Shown here piece after piece: positions 1-6,225 of a stretch of 6,225 nucleotides of DNA. The notes under the pieces were generated by a model. The model did no database searches and had not been told where the DNA came from. It was given only the letters and a program-made list of their open reading frames with translations. The stretch's first letter is position 1. Every line of letters begins with the position of its first letter. Origin of the DNA: Salaquimonas sp. GTDB taxonomy: Bacteria; Pseudomonadota; Alphaproteobacteria; Rhizobiales; Rhizobiaceae. The position numbers and the translations under genes are program-made. The stretch lies in the NCBI GenBank assembly GCA_024639745.1, contig JAHEHW010000113.1, positions 1 through 6,225 on the forward strand. The letters run 5' to 3'.

Positions 1-235
1 TCGGGCGGCAGATCTGACACCGAAGCAGAAAGCCATGCTGGATTTCGCCTGGGAGATCACGAAAAACCCTGAGTTGATTGAGGAGACGCACCGCCAAACT
101 TTGCGCGATGTGGGCTGGAGCGATCGGGACATCTGGGACATCGCCGCCGTTGCGGGCTTTTTCAACATGTCGAACCGCATCGGCGCGGCTACCGATATGC
201 GACCCAATGACGAATATCACGGTGTGGCGCGCTGA
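1..235 (+). CDS. AhpD-fold peroxidase-related enzyme, C-terminal part (5' end outside window)
   Basis: The reading frame is open from position 2 to the TGA at 233-235 and gives 77 residues with no start of its own needed, so this is the 3' end of a gene entering from the left. The visible part reads LTPKQKAMLDFAWEIT, then a helix with DVGWSDRDIWDIAAVAGFFN, then NRIGAATDMRPNDEYH. This pattern is characteristic of the C-terminal half of the 'uncharacterized peroxidase-related enzyme' group (TIGR01926-like) within the AhpD/carboxymuconolactone decarboxylase superfamily. Such proteins are small, all-helical and cytoplasmic, with a redox CxxC-type active site that would lie upstream of this window, so activity cannot be judged here. 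The substrate is unknown. It is co-directional with the molybdenum hydroxylase genes that start about 100 bases downstream, but nothing shows that they share a transcript. The internal ATG at 35 is probably a methionine codon, not the start. Confidence 0.8.
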   Translation, partial: RAADLTPKQKAMLDFAWEITKNPELIEETHRQTLRDVGWSDRDIWDIAAVAGFFNMSNRIGAATDMRPNDEYHGVAR

Positions 236-240
236 AAGGA

Positions 241-246
241 TATAAT
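241..246 (+). promoter_or_regulatory. Candidate -10 box (TATAAT) ahead of the hydroxylase genes
   Basis: The gap between the upstream gene (stop at 235) and the iron-sulfur subunit gene (start at 339) contains an exact TATAAT. It would give a 5' leader of roughly 85-90 bases for the hydroxylase operon. I see no convincing TTGACA-like -35 element at the expected 16-18 base spacing; the sequence there is near CACGGT. A six-base match can also arise by chance, so this is only a candidate. The rest of the gap shows no operator or hairpin that I can support. Confidence 0.2.
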
Positions 247-338
247 GGCATCCGCCAGGCTCTGGCATCTGACGGACAGCCCTCCATCTTCAGGCGAAGA
301 GGGTTATCGGGATATCAGTCTAGGAAAGCACCCCAGCT

Positions 339-797
339 ATGATGCTGACAGTTAATGGCAAAGACCACGACATCGAGGCAGACCCCGATACACCGCTGTT
401 GTGGATATTACGAGACGTCGTTGAAATGGTCGGCACGAAATACGGTTGCGGTATCGCTCAATGCGGCGCCTGTACGGTACACCTCGACGGACAGCCGATT
501 CGTTCGTGCTCTTACCGCCTCGGCGACATAAACGGAGAGATCACCACGATCGAAGGGTTGAGTTCAGACCAGGGCCTTCATGCTGTCCAGGAGGCATGGA
601 TCAATGAACAAGTCACCCAGTGCGGTTATTGCCAATCCGGTCAGATCATGAGCGCCGTGGCGCTATTGAGCGCCATTCCCCAACCCACAGACGAGGACAT
701 TGATCGCGCGATGTCTGGAAATCTGTGCCGCTGTGGCACCTATCCTAAAATTCGCGCCGCAATCCATTCAGCAGCAGCAAAACTCGCGAGGTCCTGA
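339..797 (+). CDS. [2Fe-2S] subunit of a xanthine dehydrogenase-family molybdenum hydroxylase (IorA/CoxS-like)
   Basis: This 152-residue protein is the electron-transfer small subunit of a molybdenum hydroxylase, most like the alpha subunit of isoquinoline 1-oxidoreductase. The N-terminal half is a plant-ferredoxin-type domain with cluster ligands C37, C42, C45 (CGIAQCGAC) and C57. The C-terminal half is the helical [2Fe-2S]-binding domain with C95 and C98 (CGYCQSGQ) and C130 and C132 ([12 protein letters not shown]). All eight ligands are present and the length is typical, so it should be functional. It would carry electrons from the Mo centre of the large subunit to an external acceptor. 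It has no export signal; by family logic it would be exported already folded, together with its Tat-signalled partner. The start is at 339 or at the next codon (342); AGGAAAG at 322-328 is a reasonable ribosome binding site, better spaced for 339. The partner gene starts three bases after the stop. Confidence 0.95.
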   Translation: MMLTVNGKDHDIEADPDTPLLWILRDVVEMVGTKYGCGIAQCGACTVHLDGQPIRSCSYRLGDINGEITTIEGLSSDQGLHAVQEAWINEQVTQCGYCQSGQIMSAVALLSAIPQPTDEDIDRAMSGNLCRCGTYPKIRAAIHSAAAKLARS

Positions 798-800
798 TTC

Positions 801-3053
801 ATGGGAAGAATCGCGACAATTGCCCGGCGTACCTTTTTGATCGGTTCCGCTGCTGTGCTGGGCGGTGTTGCGTTCGGCTATTACATGTATCGGCGCCCTC
901 CGGAAAATCCACTCGAAGACGACCTGGCCGACGGCACGGTAGCACTTACGCCCTATGTTCTCATCAACGCCAACGGCATTACCCTGATCACGCCAAGAAC
1001 CGATCTGGGCCAGGGCGCCTATTCGCTACAGGCCGCTCTTATTGCCGAGGAGCTGGACGTCGACATACACAAGGTCAACGTCGACCCAGGTCCGCCGAGC
1101 CCAGCCTATTACAACACGGCCCTGTCGCATGAAGCCGTGCCCTTTGCCTCAACAGATGACGGAATTGCCGCAAGGGTGGCACGCGGGCTTGCGGATGCAA
1201 CATTGAAATTCATCGGCCTGCAAATCACTGGCGGATCGACCACCGCTTCAGATTCTTATGAGAAGCTTCGCATCGCGGGCGCAGTTGCGCGGGAAACGCT
1301 GAAACAAGCGGCTGTCATCCACACCGGCAACAGCATTCCTGTGGACCGGATGTGGACCCGAGACGGCCATGTGATGCTCTCACAAAGCGGAGGTGACGGC
1401 ATACCGTACGAGTCGCTTGCCGAAATCGCCACCACAATCGAACCGGTTGACCAGGTAGACCTGAAACCAAAATCCGAATGGCGCTATCTCGGCAAAGCCA
1501 TGGAGCGGATTGATATCGTCGCCAAATCCACCGGCCGGCAAAAATACGGTATCGATCTCCAGATTGAAGGAATGGTTCATGCCACGGTCCGAAGCAATCC
1601 GCGTCAAGGCGGCAGCATGCGAAGCTTTGACGCGGCGAAGGCCGAAGGAATGCCGGACGTCCGCAAGATCGTGCCACTCGAAAATGCCGTCGGCGTGATT
1701 GCCAACAATACCTGGGCGGCCTTTCGCGCGACGGACGCCATCGAATTCGATTGGGGCGATGCGCCGTTTCTCCATGAACAGGAGGACCACTGGCAAGCGC
1801 TCGCAGACAGTTTTACCGAAGAATCACTCGACAGCCGGAATCGGGATGATGGAAACATTGACGACGCTCTGGCATCCGGCGAGATCGTGGAAGCCGAGTA
1901 TCGTGCACCCTATCTTGCCCACGCGCCTTTGGAACCTGTCTCGGCGATCGTCTTGGTGGAAGAGGATCGGCTTGAAATCTGGACCGGAACCCAGATCCCC
2001 GGCTTTCTGGTCGTTAAGGCAGCAAAGCTTGCAGGCGTTTCCGAGGAAAACGTAACGCTTCATGTTCAGATGGTCGGAGGCAGTTTCGGGCACCGGCTCG
2101 AAGACGACTACGTCATGAAAACCGTGGAACTGGCGCTCGCAATGAAGGGGACTCCGGTCAAGATGACCTATTCCCGGGAAGAGGACATGCGCCACGACTT
2201 CCCGCGCCAAATCGCCATGGCCCGAGGACAAGGCGCCTTTTTGGATGGGCGCATAAATGCTCTCGACCTTTCCATTGCAATGCCCGCGGTAACAATCTCG
2301 CAAATAGGACGTCAGGGGCTAAACCTGCCAGGACCGGACCCGGTTATCGTAGCTGGCGCCTGGGACCAGCCTTACGGAATCGAAAATTATCGGGTCACGG
2401 GCTACAGGGCGGACAATCTGGCGCCCGTGAGTTCCTGGCGTTCGGTCGGAGCGTCCACCAACAGCTTTTTCCATGAATCCTTCCTCGACGAACTCATCCA
2501 TGCCGCTGGCGCGGATCCACTAGAGGAACGACTGAGATTGCTGAGCCATGAGCCATCCCGAAAGGTTCTCGAAGTGGTCGGCGAGATGGCCGATTGGGGC
2601 AGTGATCCGGGACCCAACAAGGGACGCGGCATCGCTTATGCGCTGGCCTTCGGCACACCCGTTGCAGAAATCGTGGAGGTAACGAAAACGCAAGAGGGAA
2701 TCCGTATCGACAAGGTTTGGGTAGCTGCGGAAATCGGCACTTTGCTCGATCCCGTGAATTTCGAAAACCAGGTCAAGGGCGGCATCGTCTGGGGGCTTGG
2801 ACACGCTATGAATTGCGAAACCACATTCAGCGACGGCATGGTGCAGCAGACAAATTTCCATGCCTACGAAGCCATGAGAATCTATCAGTGCCCGCAAATC
2901 GAAGTCCGCGCCTTGGAAAACGGCAGCCGCGTAACGGGCATCGGCGAACCGCCGGTCGCTGCCGCCGCGCCGGCCCTCGCAAATGCCATCTTCGCGGCAA
3001 CGGGAAAGCGCATTCGCGAAATGCCGTTCAACAAACACGTCAGCTTCGTCTGA
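801..3053 (+). CDS. Molybdopterin-binding subunit of a xanthine dehydrogenase-family hydroxylase (IorB-like), Tat-signalled
   Basis: This 750-residue protein is the catalytic large subunit, which hydroxylates a carbon next to a hetero-atom or oxidises an aldehyde using water-derived oxygen and a Mo-molybdopterin cofactor. Residues 9-15 (RRTFLIG) followed by a hydrophobic stretch to about 30 form a twin-arginine signal. No clear AxA cleavage site follows, so it may stay as a membrane anchor. Residues about 50-105 (TDLGQGAYSLQAALIAEELD) are a Mo-binding segment at the N terminus, the arrangement known for IorB-type proteins. The hammerhead domain lies near 228-318. The Mo-binding domains follow, with YLAHAPLEP (371-379), the cofactor motif GGSFGHR (426-432), SWRSVGAS (545-552), and GIGEPPVAA (713-721), in which E716 is the expected catalytic base. 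It is intact and of usual family length. GAGG at 788-791 is the ribosome binding site. The true substrate cannot be assigned: isoquinoline is only the family name-giver. Confidence 0.94.
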   Translation: MGRIATIARRTFLIGSAAVLGGVAFGYYMYRRPPENPLEDDLADGTVALTPYVLINANGITLITPRTDLGQGAYSLQAALIAEELDVDIHKVNVDPGPPSPAYYNTALSHEAVPFASTDDGIAARVARGLADATLKFIGLQITGGSTTASDSYEKLRIAGAVARETLKQAAVIHTGNSIPVDRMWTRDGHVMLSQSGGDGIPYESLAEIATTIEPVDQVDLKPKSEWRYLGKAMERIDIVAKSTGRQKYGIDLQIEGMVHATVRSNPRQGGSMRSFDAAKAEGMPDVRKIVPLENAVGVIANNTWAAFRATDAIEFDWGDAPFLHEQEDHWQALADSFTEESLDSRNRDDGNIDDALASGEIVEAEYRAPYLAHAPLEPVSAIVLVEEDRLEIWTGTQIPGFLVVKAAKLAGVSEENVTLHVQMVGGSFGHRLEDDYVMKTVELALAMKGTPVKMTYSREEDMRHDFPRQIAMARGQGAFLDGRINALDLSIAMPAVTISQIGRQGLNLPGPDPVIVAGAWDQPYGIENYRVTGYRADNLAPVSSWRSVGASTNSFFHESFLDELIHAAGADPLEERLRLLSHEPSRKVLEVVGEMADWGSDPGPNKGRGIAYALAFGTPVAEIVEVTKTQEGIRIDKVWVAAEIGTLLDPVNFENQVKGGIVWGLGHAMNCETTFSDGMVQQTNFHAYEAMRIYQCPQIEVRALENGSRVTGIGEPPVAAAAPALANAIFAATGKRIREMPFNKHVSFV

Positions 3054-3061
3054 GGCCGGGT

Positions 3062-3696
3062 ATGAAGATCAGGCACAGCATCCTTATCAGCATCAGCCTT
3101 ATTTGGATTGCGCTCTCAGCGCCGCTGATAGCGAACGCGCAAGACAATACCTAATCCGGAATGCCATCCACCGCGGACGAGCGCAAATATACGGAATCCG
3201 AAACGCAAGCCGGTCTCGAGGCTTGGGCAGAGGTCTACCGGGTATTTTCTCATCCGCGTGTTCCAATTGCCATGTAGACGACGGTGTGCCGATGTGGTCC
3301 GGCGACCATTACGGCACTACGCGCCCCCACGGCATGCTGGTCGGCGGCAACCCGGCCGAACAGATAGGCAATCCCGGCGAAACCCACAACACCTATCATA
3401 GTCCGGAGAATTTATCGCTGCTCCATGGCCCTCCAAGTAACGATGTCTGGCTGCTTACGCCCGCTGAAATGGCTTGGTTTGGAAAATCGTCACAGCATAT
3501 CTGCGAACAAATAAAAGACCCTGATCGAAATGGCGGATGCACCGTTGAGGAAGTTGCCGATCACATCACCCACGATCCGCTTGTCCTCTGGGGCTGGAAA
3601 CCGGGTCCGGTTCGCGAACCCGCCCCCGGAACGCCGGAGGACGCCGCCACCGCGTTGCTCGAATGGATGGTAAACGGAACCCCCTGCCCGCAATAA
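3062..3696 (+). pseudogene. Monoheme c-type cytochrome of the hydroxylase operon, disrupted by a nonsense codon and a one-base deletion
   Basis: Read as one gene, this starts at ATG 3062 (GAGG at 3052-3055 overlaps the upstream stop) with a clear Sec signal peptide ending LIANA|QDNT. Codon 31 is TAA (3152-3154). The same frame then continues sensibly (TADERKYTESETQAGLEAWA, then EVYRVFSHPR) to about 3258, where the coding sense moves to the +1-offset frame: CSNCH (3259-3273), VDDGVPMWSGDHYG, RPHGMLVGG, ICEQIKDPDRNGG, LVLWGWKPGPVREPAPGT, ending at TAA 3694-3696. Adding one base after 3258 restores HPRCSNCH and makes the length 636 nt, or 211 residues. CSNCH is the single heme-c attachment motif. 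Intact relatives occur beside IorAB-type genes and are sometimes annotated 'isoquinoline 1-oxidoreductase subunit'; a role as periplasmic electron acceptor for the hydroxylase is inferred. The alternative explanation is base-calling error, but two independent errors would be needed. Confidence 0.82.
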
Positions 3697-3706
3697 CCCC
3701 ACCTCT

Positions 3707-3814
3707 ATGCTGACAATCAAAAACCCCGCCCGAAAAACGGCGGAAGAGGCCAAGGAACTCACCGCGAGCATTATCGAGTTGCGCAAGAACCTTCAAATCG
3801 CGCGTGCTGTCTGA
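3707..3814 (+). pseudogene. Possible remnant of a VapB-type (Rv0623-like) antitoxin gene
   Basis: A 35-codon frame begins at ATG 3707, eleven bases after the cytochrome stop, and ends with TGA at 3812-3814. Its N terminus, MLTIKNPARK, followed by AEEAKELTA, resembles the start of short VapB-like antitoxins of the PSK/Rv0623 type (typically 'LxIKNPxxxxLAxELAxLTGxS' and about 70-85 residues). The normal second half (a helix ending in ALRERL-like sequence) is not recognisable; the tail reads SIIELRKNLQIARAV. No Shine-Dalgarno sequence precedes it, and no PIN-domain toxin follows in the 89 bases before the next gene. I infer a truncated or frameshifted remnant, but the resemblance covers only about 18 residues and could be chance. 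It may equally be non-coding spacer. Confidence 0.3.
3719..3743 (-). terminator. Possible minus-strand intrinsic terminator
   Basis: CCGCC at 3726-3730 pairs with GGCGG at 3739-3743. On the minus strand this hairpin is followed by GG and then five Ts (the AAAAA at 3719-3723 on the plus strand). On the plus strand the hairpin is followed by AAGAGG, so it would not terminate the hydroxylase operon. No minus-strand gene lies between here and the hemA stop at 5047, so the site could only stop antisense or read-through transcription. The stem is short, and the site overlaps the antitoxin-like frame, so chance is quite possible. Confidence 0.25.
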
Positions 3815-3890
3815 ACCTATTCATCGAATAAGCGCGTAAGCTCTTTCCTAACGGGACAGCCCCCGCTAGCCTCTCTTCGGAAGAAATTCT

Positions 3891-3895
3891 GGAGG
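3891..3895 (+). promoter_or_regulatory. Strong ribosome binding site (GGAGG) for the racemase gene
   Basis: GGAGG lies eight bases before the ATG at 3904 and fixes that start. It is the strongest Shine-Dalgarno match in the window, which suggests that the racemase is translated independently of the upstream operon. No clear promoter hexamers are visible in the spacer at 3815-3890. Confidence 0.75.
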
Positions 3896-3903
3896 TTCAC
3901 ACA

Positions 3904-5031
3904 ATGCCAGGTCCCCTCGCCGGCTTGAAAATATTGGAATTCGCAGGCATCGGGCCCTGCCCGCTGGCCGGCCAGCTACTGGCGGACCTTGGCGCGGACG
4001 TGATCCTGATCGAGCGAAAATCCGGCAAGGCACGACCGGAAGAAGTCAATCATCGCGGAAAGCGCTCAATCGCGCTGAACCTGAAGTCACCGCAGGGCGT
4101 TGAAATCGTGCTCAAGCTGGTTTCACGCTCGGATGCGCTGATTGAGGGCTTCAGGCCTGGTGTAATGGAACGGCTAGGACTTGGACCGGAAGAGTGTCTT
4201 GCCACAAACCCGAAACTTGTCTTCGGTCGCATGACAGGCTGGGGGCAAACCGGCCCCCTGGCCATGACCGCCGGACACGATCTAAACTATCTCTCCATAA
4301 CAGGTGCGCTTGGCATGATGGGCCATGCCGACAGGCCACCCTCCCCGCCGCTGAACCTGATCGCGGATTACGGAGGCGGAACGATGTTCCTGCTGTTCGG
4401 GCTCATGGCCGCCCTTTGGGAATCGCAGCGATCCGGTAAAGGTCAGGTGGTCGATGCCGCAATGTGCGACGGGGTTTCCGCCATGATGGGCCTGTTCCAC
4501 ACCATGAGGGCCAGGGGCGAGTGGAACAGCGAGCGAAATGCCAATCTGCTCGATGGCGGTGCGCCATTTTATGACTGCTATGAAACGGCAGACGGAAAAT
4601 TTGTTTCAATCGGACCGCTCGAACCGCCATTCTTTCAGCAATTCGCCGAAGGTATCGGGCTCTCTCAAACCGATATCGACCGACAATACGACCGCTCTTG
4701 CTGGCCCGATCTGAAAGACAAGATCCGTGAAATGATGGCAGGCAAGACTCTCGCCGAATGGGAAACCATTTTCGACGGCAGCGACGCCTGTCTGGCTCCG
4801 GTCCTGACGATGGACGAAGCTGCAACCAATGCGCACAACAAGGCCCGGGAGACCCATTACGAAGCCGAGGGCATCCTACAGGCCGCCGCCGCTCCGAAAT
4901 TCTCACGCTCCAAACCGGGCAGTTCGTCGGCTCCGCAGCCTGCAGGCGCATCCACGGAAGATATTCTCCAGGAACTGGGCATCGACAGCAAAACGCTCGC
5001 GGACTTCCGCGAGCGCCAAATAATCACCTGA
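3904..5031 (+). CDS. Alpha-methylacyl-CoA racemase-type protein (CoA-transferase family III, CaiB/BaiF)
   Basis: This 375-residue protein belongs to the CoA-transferase III family and matches the alpha-methylacyl-CoA racemase branch along its whole length. Such enzymes invert the 2-methyl centre of branched acyl-CoAs by alpha-proton removal and return, letting them enter beta-oxidation. The N-terminal Rossmann part reads GPLAGLKILEFAGIGPCPLAG, then ADLGADVILIER. The catalytic residues described for the mycobacterial racemase (H126, D156, E241) fall at H125 (AGHDLNYL), D155 (LIADYGGG) and E240 (GPLEPPFF), each shifted by one. The segments SGKGQVVDAAMCDG (177-190) and LLDGGAPFYDCYET (215-228) are also family hallmarks. 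It is intact, cytoplasmic and normally a dimer. The 207-base gap from the cytochrome stop, and its own GGAGG, suggest a separate unit. A functional link to the hydroxylase is not shown. It converges on hemA, with 15 bases between the stop codons. Confidence 0.93.
   Translation: MPGPLAGLKILEFAGIGPCPLAGQLLADLGADVILIERKSGKARPEEVNHRGKRSIALNLKSPQGVEIVLKLVSRSDALIEGFRPGVMERLGLGPEECLATNPKLVFGRMTGWGQTGPLAMTAGHDLNYLSITGALGMMGHADRPPSPPLNLIADYGGGTMFLLFGLMAALWESQRSGKGQVVDAAMCDGVSAMMGLFHTMRARGEWNSERNANLLDGGAPFYDCYETADGKFVSIGPLEPPFFQQFAEGIGLSQTDIDRQYDRSCWPDLKDKIREMMAGKTLAEWETIFDGSDACLAPVLTMDEAATNAHNKARETHYEAEGILQAAAAPKFSRSKPGSSSAPQPAGASTEDILQELGIDSKTLADFRERQIIT
4986..5015 (-). terminator. Likely intrinsic terminator of hemA, inside the 3' end of the racemase gene
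   Basis: A perfect 10-base inverted repeat, CGCTCGCGGA at 4994-5003 and TCCGCGAGCG at 5006-5015, is separated by only CT and would fold as a 9-bp GC-rich stem with a 4-base loop. On the minus strand it begins 31 bases after the hemA stop (5047-5049) and is followed directly by TTTTGCTGT (complement of AAAA at 4990-4993), the layout of a factor-independent terminator. The T run is short, so efficiency may be moderate. On the plus strand the stem is followed by CCAAATAATC, so it should not terminate racemase transcription; it encodes residues 364-371 of the racemase. Confidence 0.55.
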
Positions 5032-5046
5032 AGCCGACGAATGAAG

Positions 5047-6225
5047 TTACGCGACCTGACGTGCCAGAGCGCATTGAGACCAGAGTTCGTTCAACGAGCG
5101 CACCAGATGATCGATATCGTCGTCGGTGTGAAGCGGTCCCGGCGTAATGCGGAGCCGTTCGGTCTTCACTGGAACGGTCGGATAATTGATCGGCTGAACG
5201 TAGATACCGTTGTGGTCGAGCAATATATCCGAAATCCATTTGCACTTCTTCGCATCGCCCACCATGACCGGCACGATGTGGCTCTCGTTCGGCATATACG
5301 GGATACCGATCTTGTCAAGGCCAGCGCGAACCTTTGCAACGTTCCGGCGCTGTCCTTCGCGCTCTTCATTGCTTTGCTTGAGATGGCGGATGGATGCGAG
5401 CGCCCCGGCTGCAAGCGCGGGAGGAAGCGCAGTCGTGAAGATGAAACCGGAAGCATAAGAACGGACGAAATCGCAAAGCTTTTCCGAACCGGTTATATAG
5501 CCTCCCATCACGCCGAATGCCTTGCCGAGCGTCCCCTCGATGATATCGATCTGGTCCATCAGGCCACGGGCTTCAGCGATACCGCCGCCATGAGGCCCGT
5601 ACATGCCGACGGCATGGACTTCGTCGATATAGGTCAGCGCGCCATGTTTCTTTGCAACGGCGCAGATCTCTTCAATCGGAGCAATATCGCCGTCCATCGA
5701 ATAAACAGACTCGAAAGCTACAATGATCGCGCGGCCTGGCTCGACTTTCGAAAGCCGCTCATCCAGATCCTTCCAGTCATTGTGCTTGAAAATATGCTTC
5801 TCGGCCTTTGAATGCCGAATACCCTCGATCATCGAGGCATGGTTCTTTTCATCGGAGAAAACCACGCAGTTCGGCAGCTTTGCGGCCAGTGTGCCAAGGG
5901 TCGCCCAGTTCGACACATATCCGGACGTGAAGAGCAGCGCCGATTCCTTGCCGTGCAGATCGGCCAGCTCTCTCTCGAGCAGAACGTGGTTATGGTTGGT
6001 CCCCGAAATATTCCGCGTCCCACCGGCCCCGGTGCCGTGTTTTGCGATAGCGTCCTGCATTGCGGCCATCACGACCGGATGCTGTCCCATCCCGAGATAG
6101 TCGTTCGAACACCAGACGGTCACTTCCTGCGTCGTACCGTTGAAATGACGCGTTGCCTTTGGAAATTCCCCAGCATGACGTTCCAGATCAGCAAAAATCC
6201 GATACCGGCCGTCCGCGTGCAAAGC
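5047..6225 (-). CDS. hemA: 5-aminolevulinate synthase (5' end outside window)
   Basis: This pyridoxal-phosphate enzyme condenses glycine with succinyl-CoA to 5-aminolevulinate, the first and usually controlling step of the C4 heme pathway in alphaproteobacteria. About 392 residues are visible, from [16 protein letters not shown] to the TAA at 5047-5049. Family members have roughly 13-16 residues before this point (an N-terminal helix ending in LH-EGRYR), so the true start is past 6225; the TTG at 6220-6222 is most likely that leucine, not a start. Hallmarks, numbered from the [16 protein letters not shown] (37-49), [13 protein letters not shown] (63-75), NHASMIEGI (127-135), ESVYSMDGD (171-179), [12 protein letters not shown] (198-209), the PLP lysine K233 in [12 protein letters not shown], and [11 protein letters not shown] (341-351) with RLRITP (356-361). 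All key residues are present, so it should be active. It converges on the racemase gene. Its promoter is outside the window. Confidence 0.97.
   Translation of the reverse strand, partial: ALHADGRYRIFADLERHAGEFPKATRHFNGTTQEVTVWCSNDYLGMGQHPVVMAAMQDAIAKHGTGAGGTRNISGTNHNHVLLERELADLHGKESALLFTSGYVSNWATLGTLAAKLPNCVVFSDEKNHASMIEGIRHSKAEKHIFKHNDWKDLDERLSKVEPGRAIIVAFESVYSMDGDIAPIEEICAVAKKHGALTYIDEVHAVGMYGPHGGGIAEARGLMDQIDIIEGTLGKAFGVMGGYITGSEKLCDFVRSYASGFIFTTALPPALAAGALASIRHLKQSNEEREGQRRNVAKVRAGLDKIGIPYMPNESHIVPVMVGDAKKCKWISDILLDHNGIYVQPINYPTVPVKTERLRITPGPLHTDDDIDHLVRSLNELWSQCALARQVA

Noticed and set aside
245..355. A 36-codon frame (MASARLWHLTDSPPSSGEEG...) between the peroxidase-like gene and the iron-sulfur subunit gene
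   Set aside because: It is preceded by AAAGGA at tight spacing, but it overlaps the next gene by 17 bases, resembles no family I know, and has the low-complexity composition of chance frames. The same bases include the TATAAT candidate.
3152..3154. Recoding of the in-frame TAA as a sense codon
   Set aside because: TAA is not used for selenocysteine or pyrrolysine, and the downstream frameshift would still abolish the product.
2983..3258. Frame-1 start at 2983 as the true N terminus of the cytochrome
   Set aside because: It would overlap the end of the hydroxylase gene and give an Arg/Ser-rich N terminus with no signal peptide, whereas frame 2 encodes a proper signal peptide and the expected AWAEVYRVFSHPR segment.
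4403..4951. A 182-residue minus-strand open frame
   Set aside because: It is antisense to the racemase gene, rich in Arg, Pro and Ser, with no recognisable motif: a shadow of the real gene.
5041..5811. A 256-residue plus-strand open frame
   Set aside because: It lies wholly opposite hemA, whose sequence is unmistakable; the plus-strand product has no recognisable domain. Long antisense frames are common in GC-rich genes.
1..6225. Mobile element, CRISPR array, tRNA, riboswitch or phage signature
   Set aside because: I looked for regularly spaced repeats, terminal inverted repeats with a transposase, and tRNA-like cloverleaf ends on both strands and saw none.

Overview
The window looks like an ordinary chromosomal stretch of an alphaproteobacterium. 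It has moderately high GC, and it carries a glycine-dependent 5-aminolevulinate synthase, the C4 route to heme used by this class. The gene density and absence of transposases, integrases, tRNAs or CRISPR repeats argue against a recent mobile element. The exact genus cannot be told from the sequence alone.

Layout, left to right. (1) Positions 1-235 hold the 3' end of an AhpD-fold, peroxidase-related enzyme. (2) Positions 339-3053 hold an intact two-gene molybdenum hydroxylase unit of the isoquinoline 1-oxidoreductase type: a 152-residue subunit with two [2Fe-2S] clusters and a 750-residue molybdopterin subunit with an N-terminal twin-arginine signal or anchor. (3) Positions 3062-3696 hold the matching c-type cytochrome gene. 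As read here it is broken twice: an in-frame TAA after the signal peptide, and a one-base deletion just before the CSNCH heme motif. (4) Positions 3707-3814 hold a 35-codon reading frame whose start resembles a VapB-type antitoxin; it has no toxin partner and may be a remnant. (5) Positions 3904-5031 hold an intact alpha-methylacyl-CoA racemase-type protein of the CoA-transferase III family. (6) On the minus strand, hemA runs from beyond the right edge down to 5047, convergent with the racemase and only 15 bases from it.

How they work together. The two hydroxylase subunits would oxidise an N-heterocycle or an aldehyde-like substrate at the Mo centre and pass electrons through two iron-sulfur clusters. 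The acceptor would normally be the periplasmic cytochrome encoded next to them. If the two lesions are real, the enzyme has lost its cognate acceptor and must use another, or the locus is decaying. The racemase has its own strong ribosome binding site and is probably a separate unit. HemA is housekeeping. Its likely transcription terminator lies inside the 3' coding end of the racemase.

I found no convincing undescribed multi-gene system. The points most worth a second look are the doubly broken cytochrome, the hemA terminator embedded in a convergent gene, and the orphan antitoxin-like fragment.
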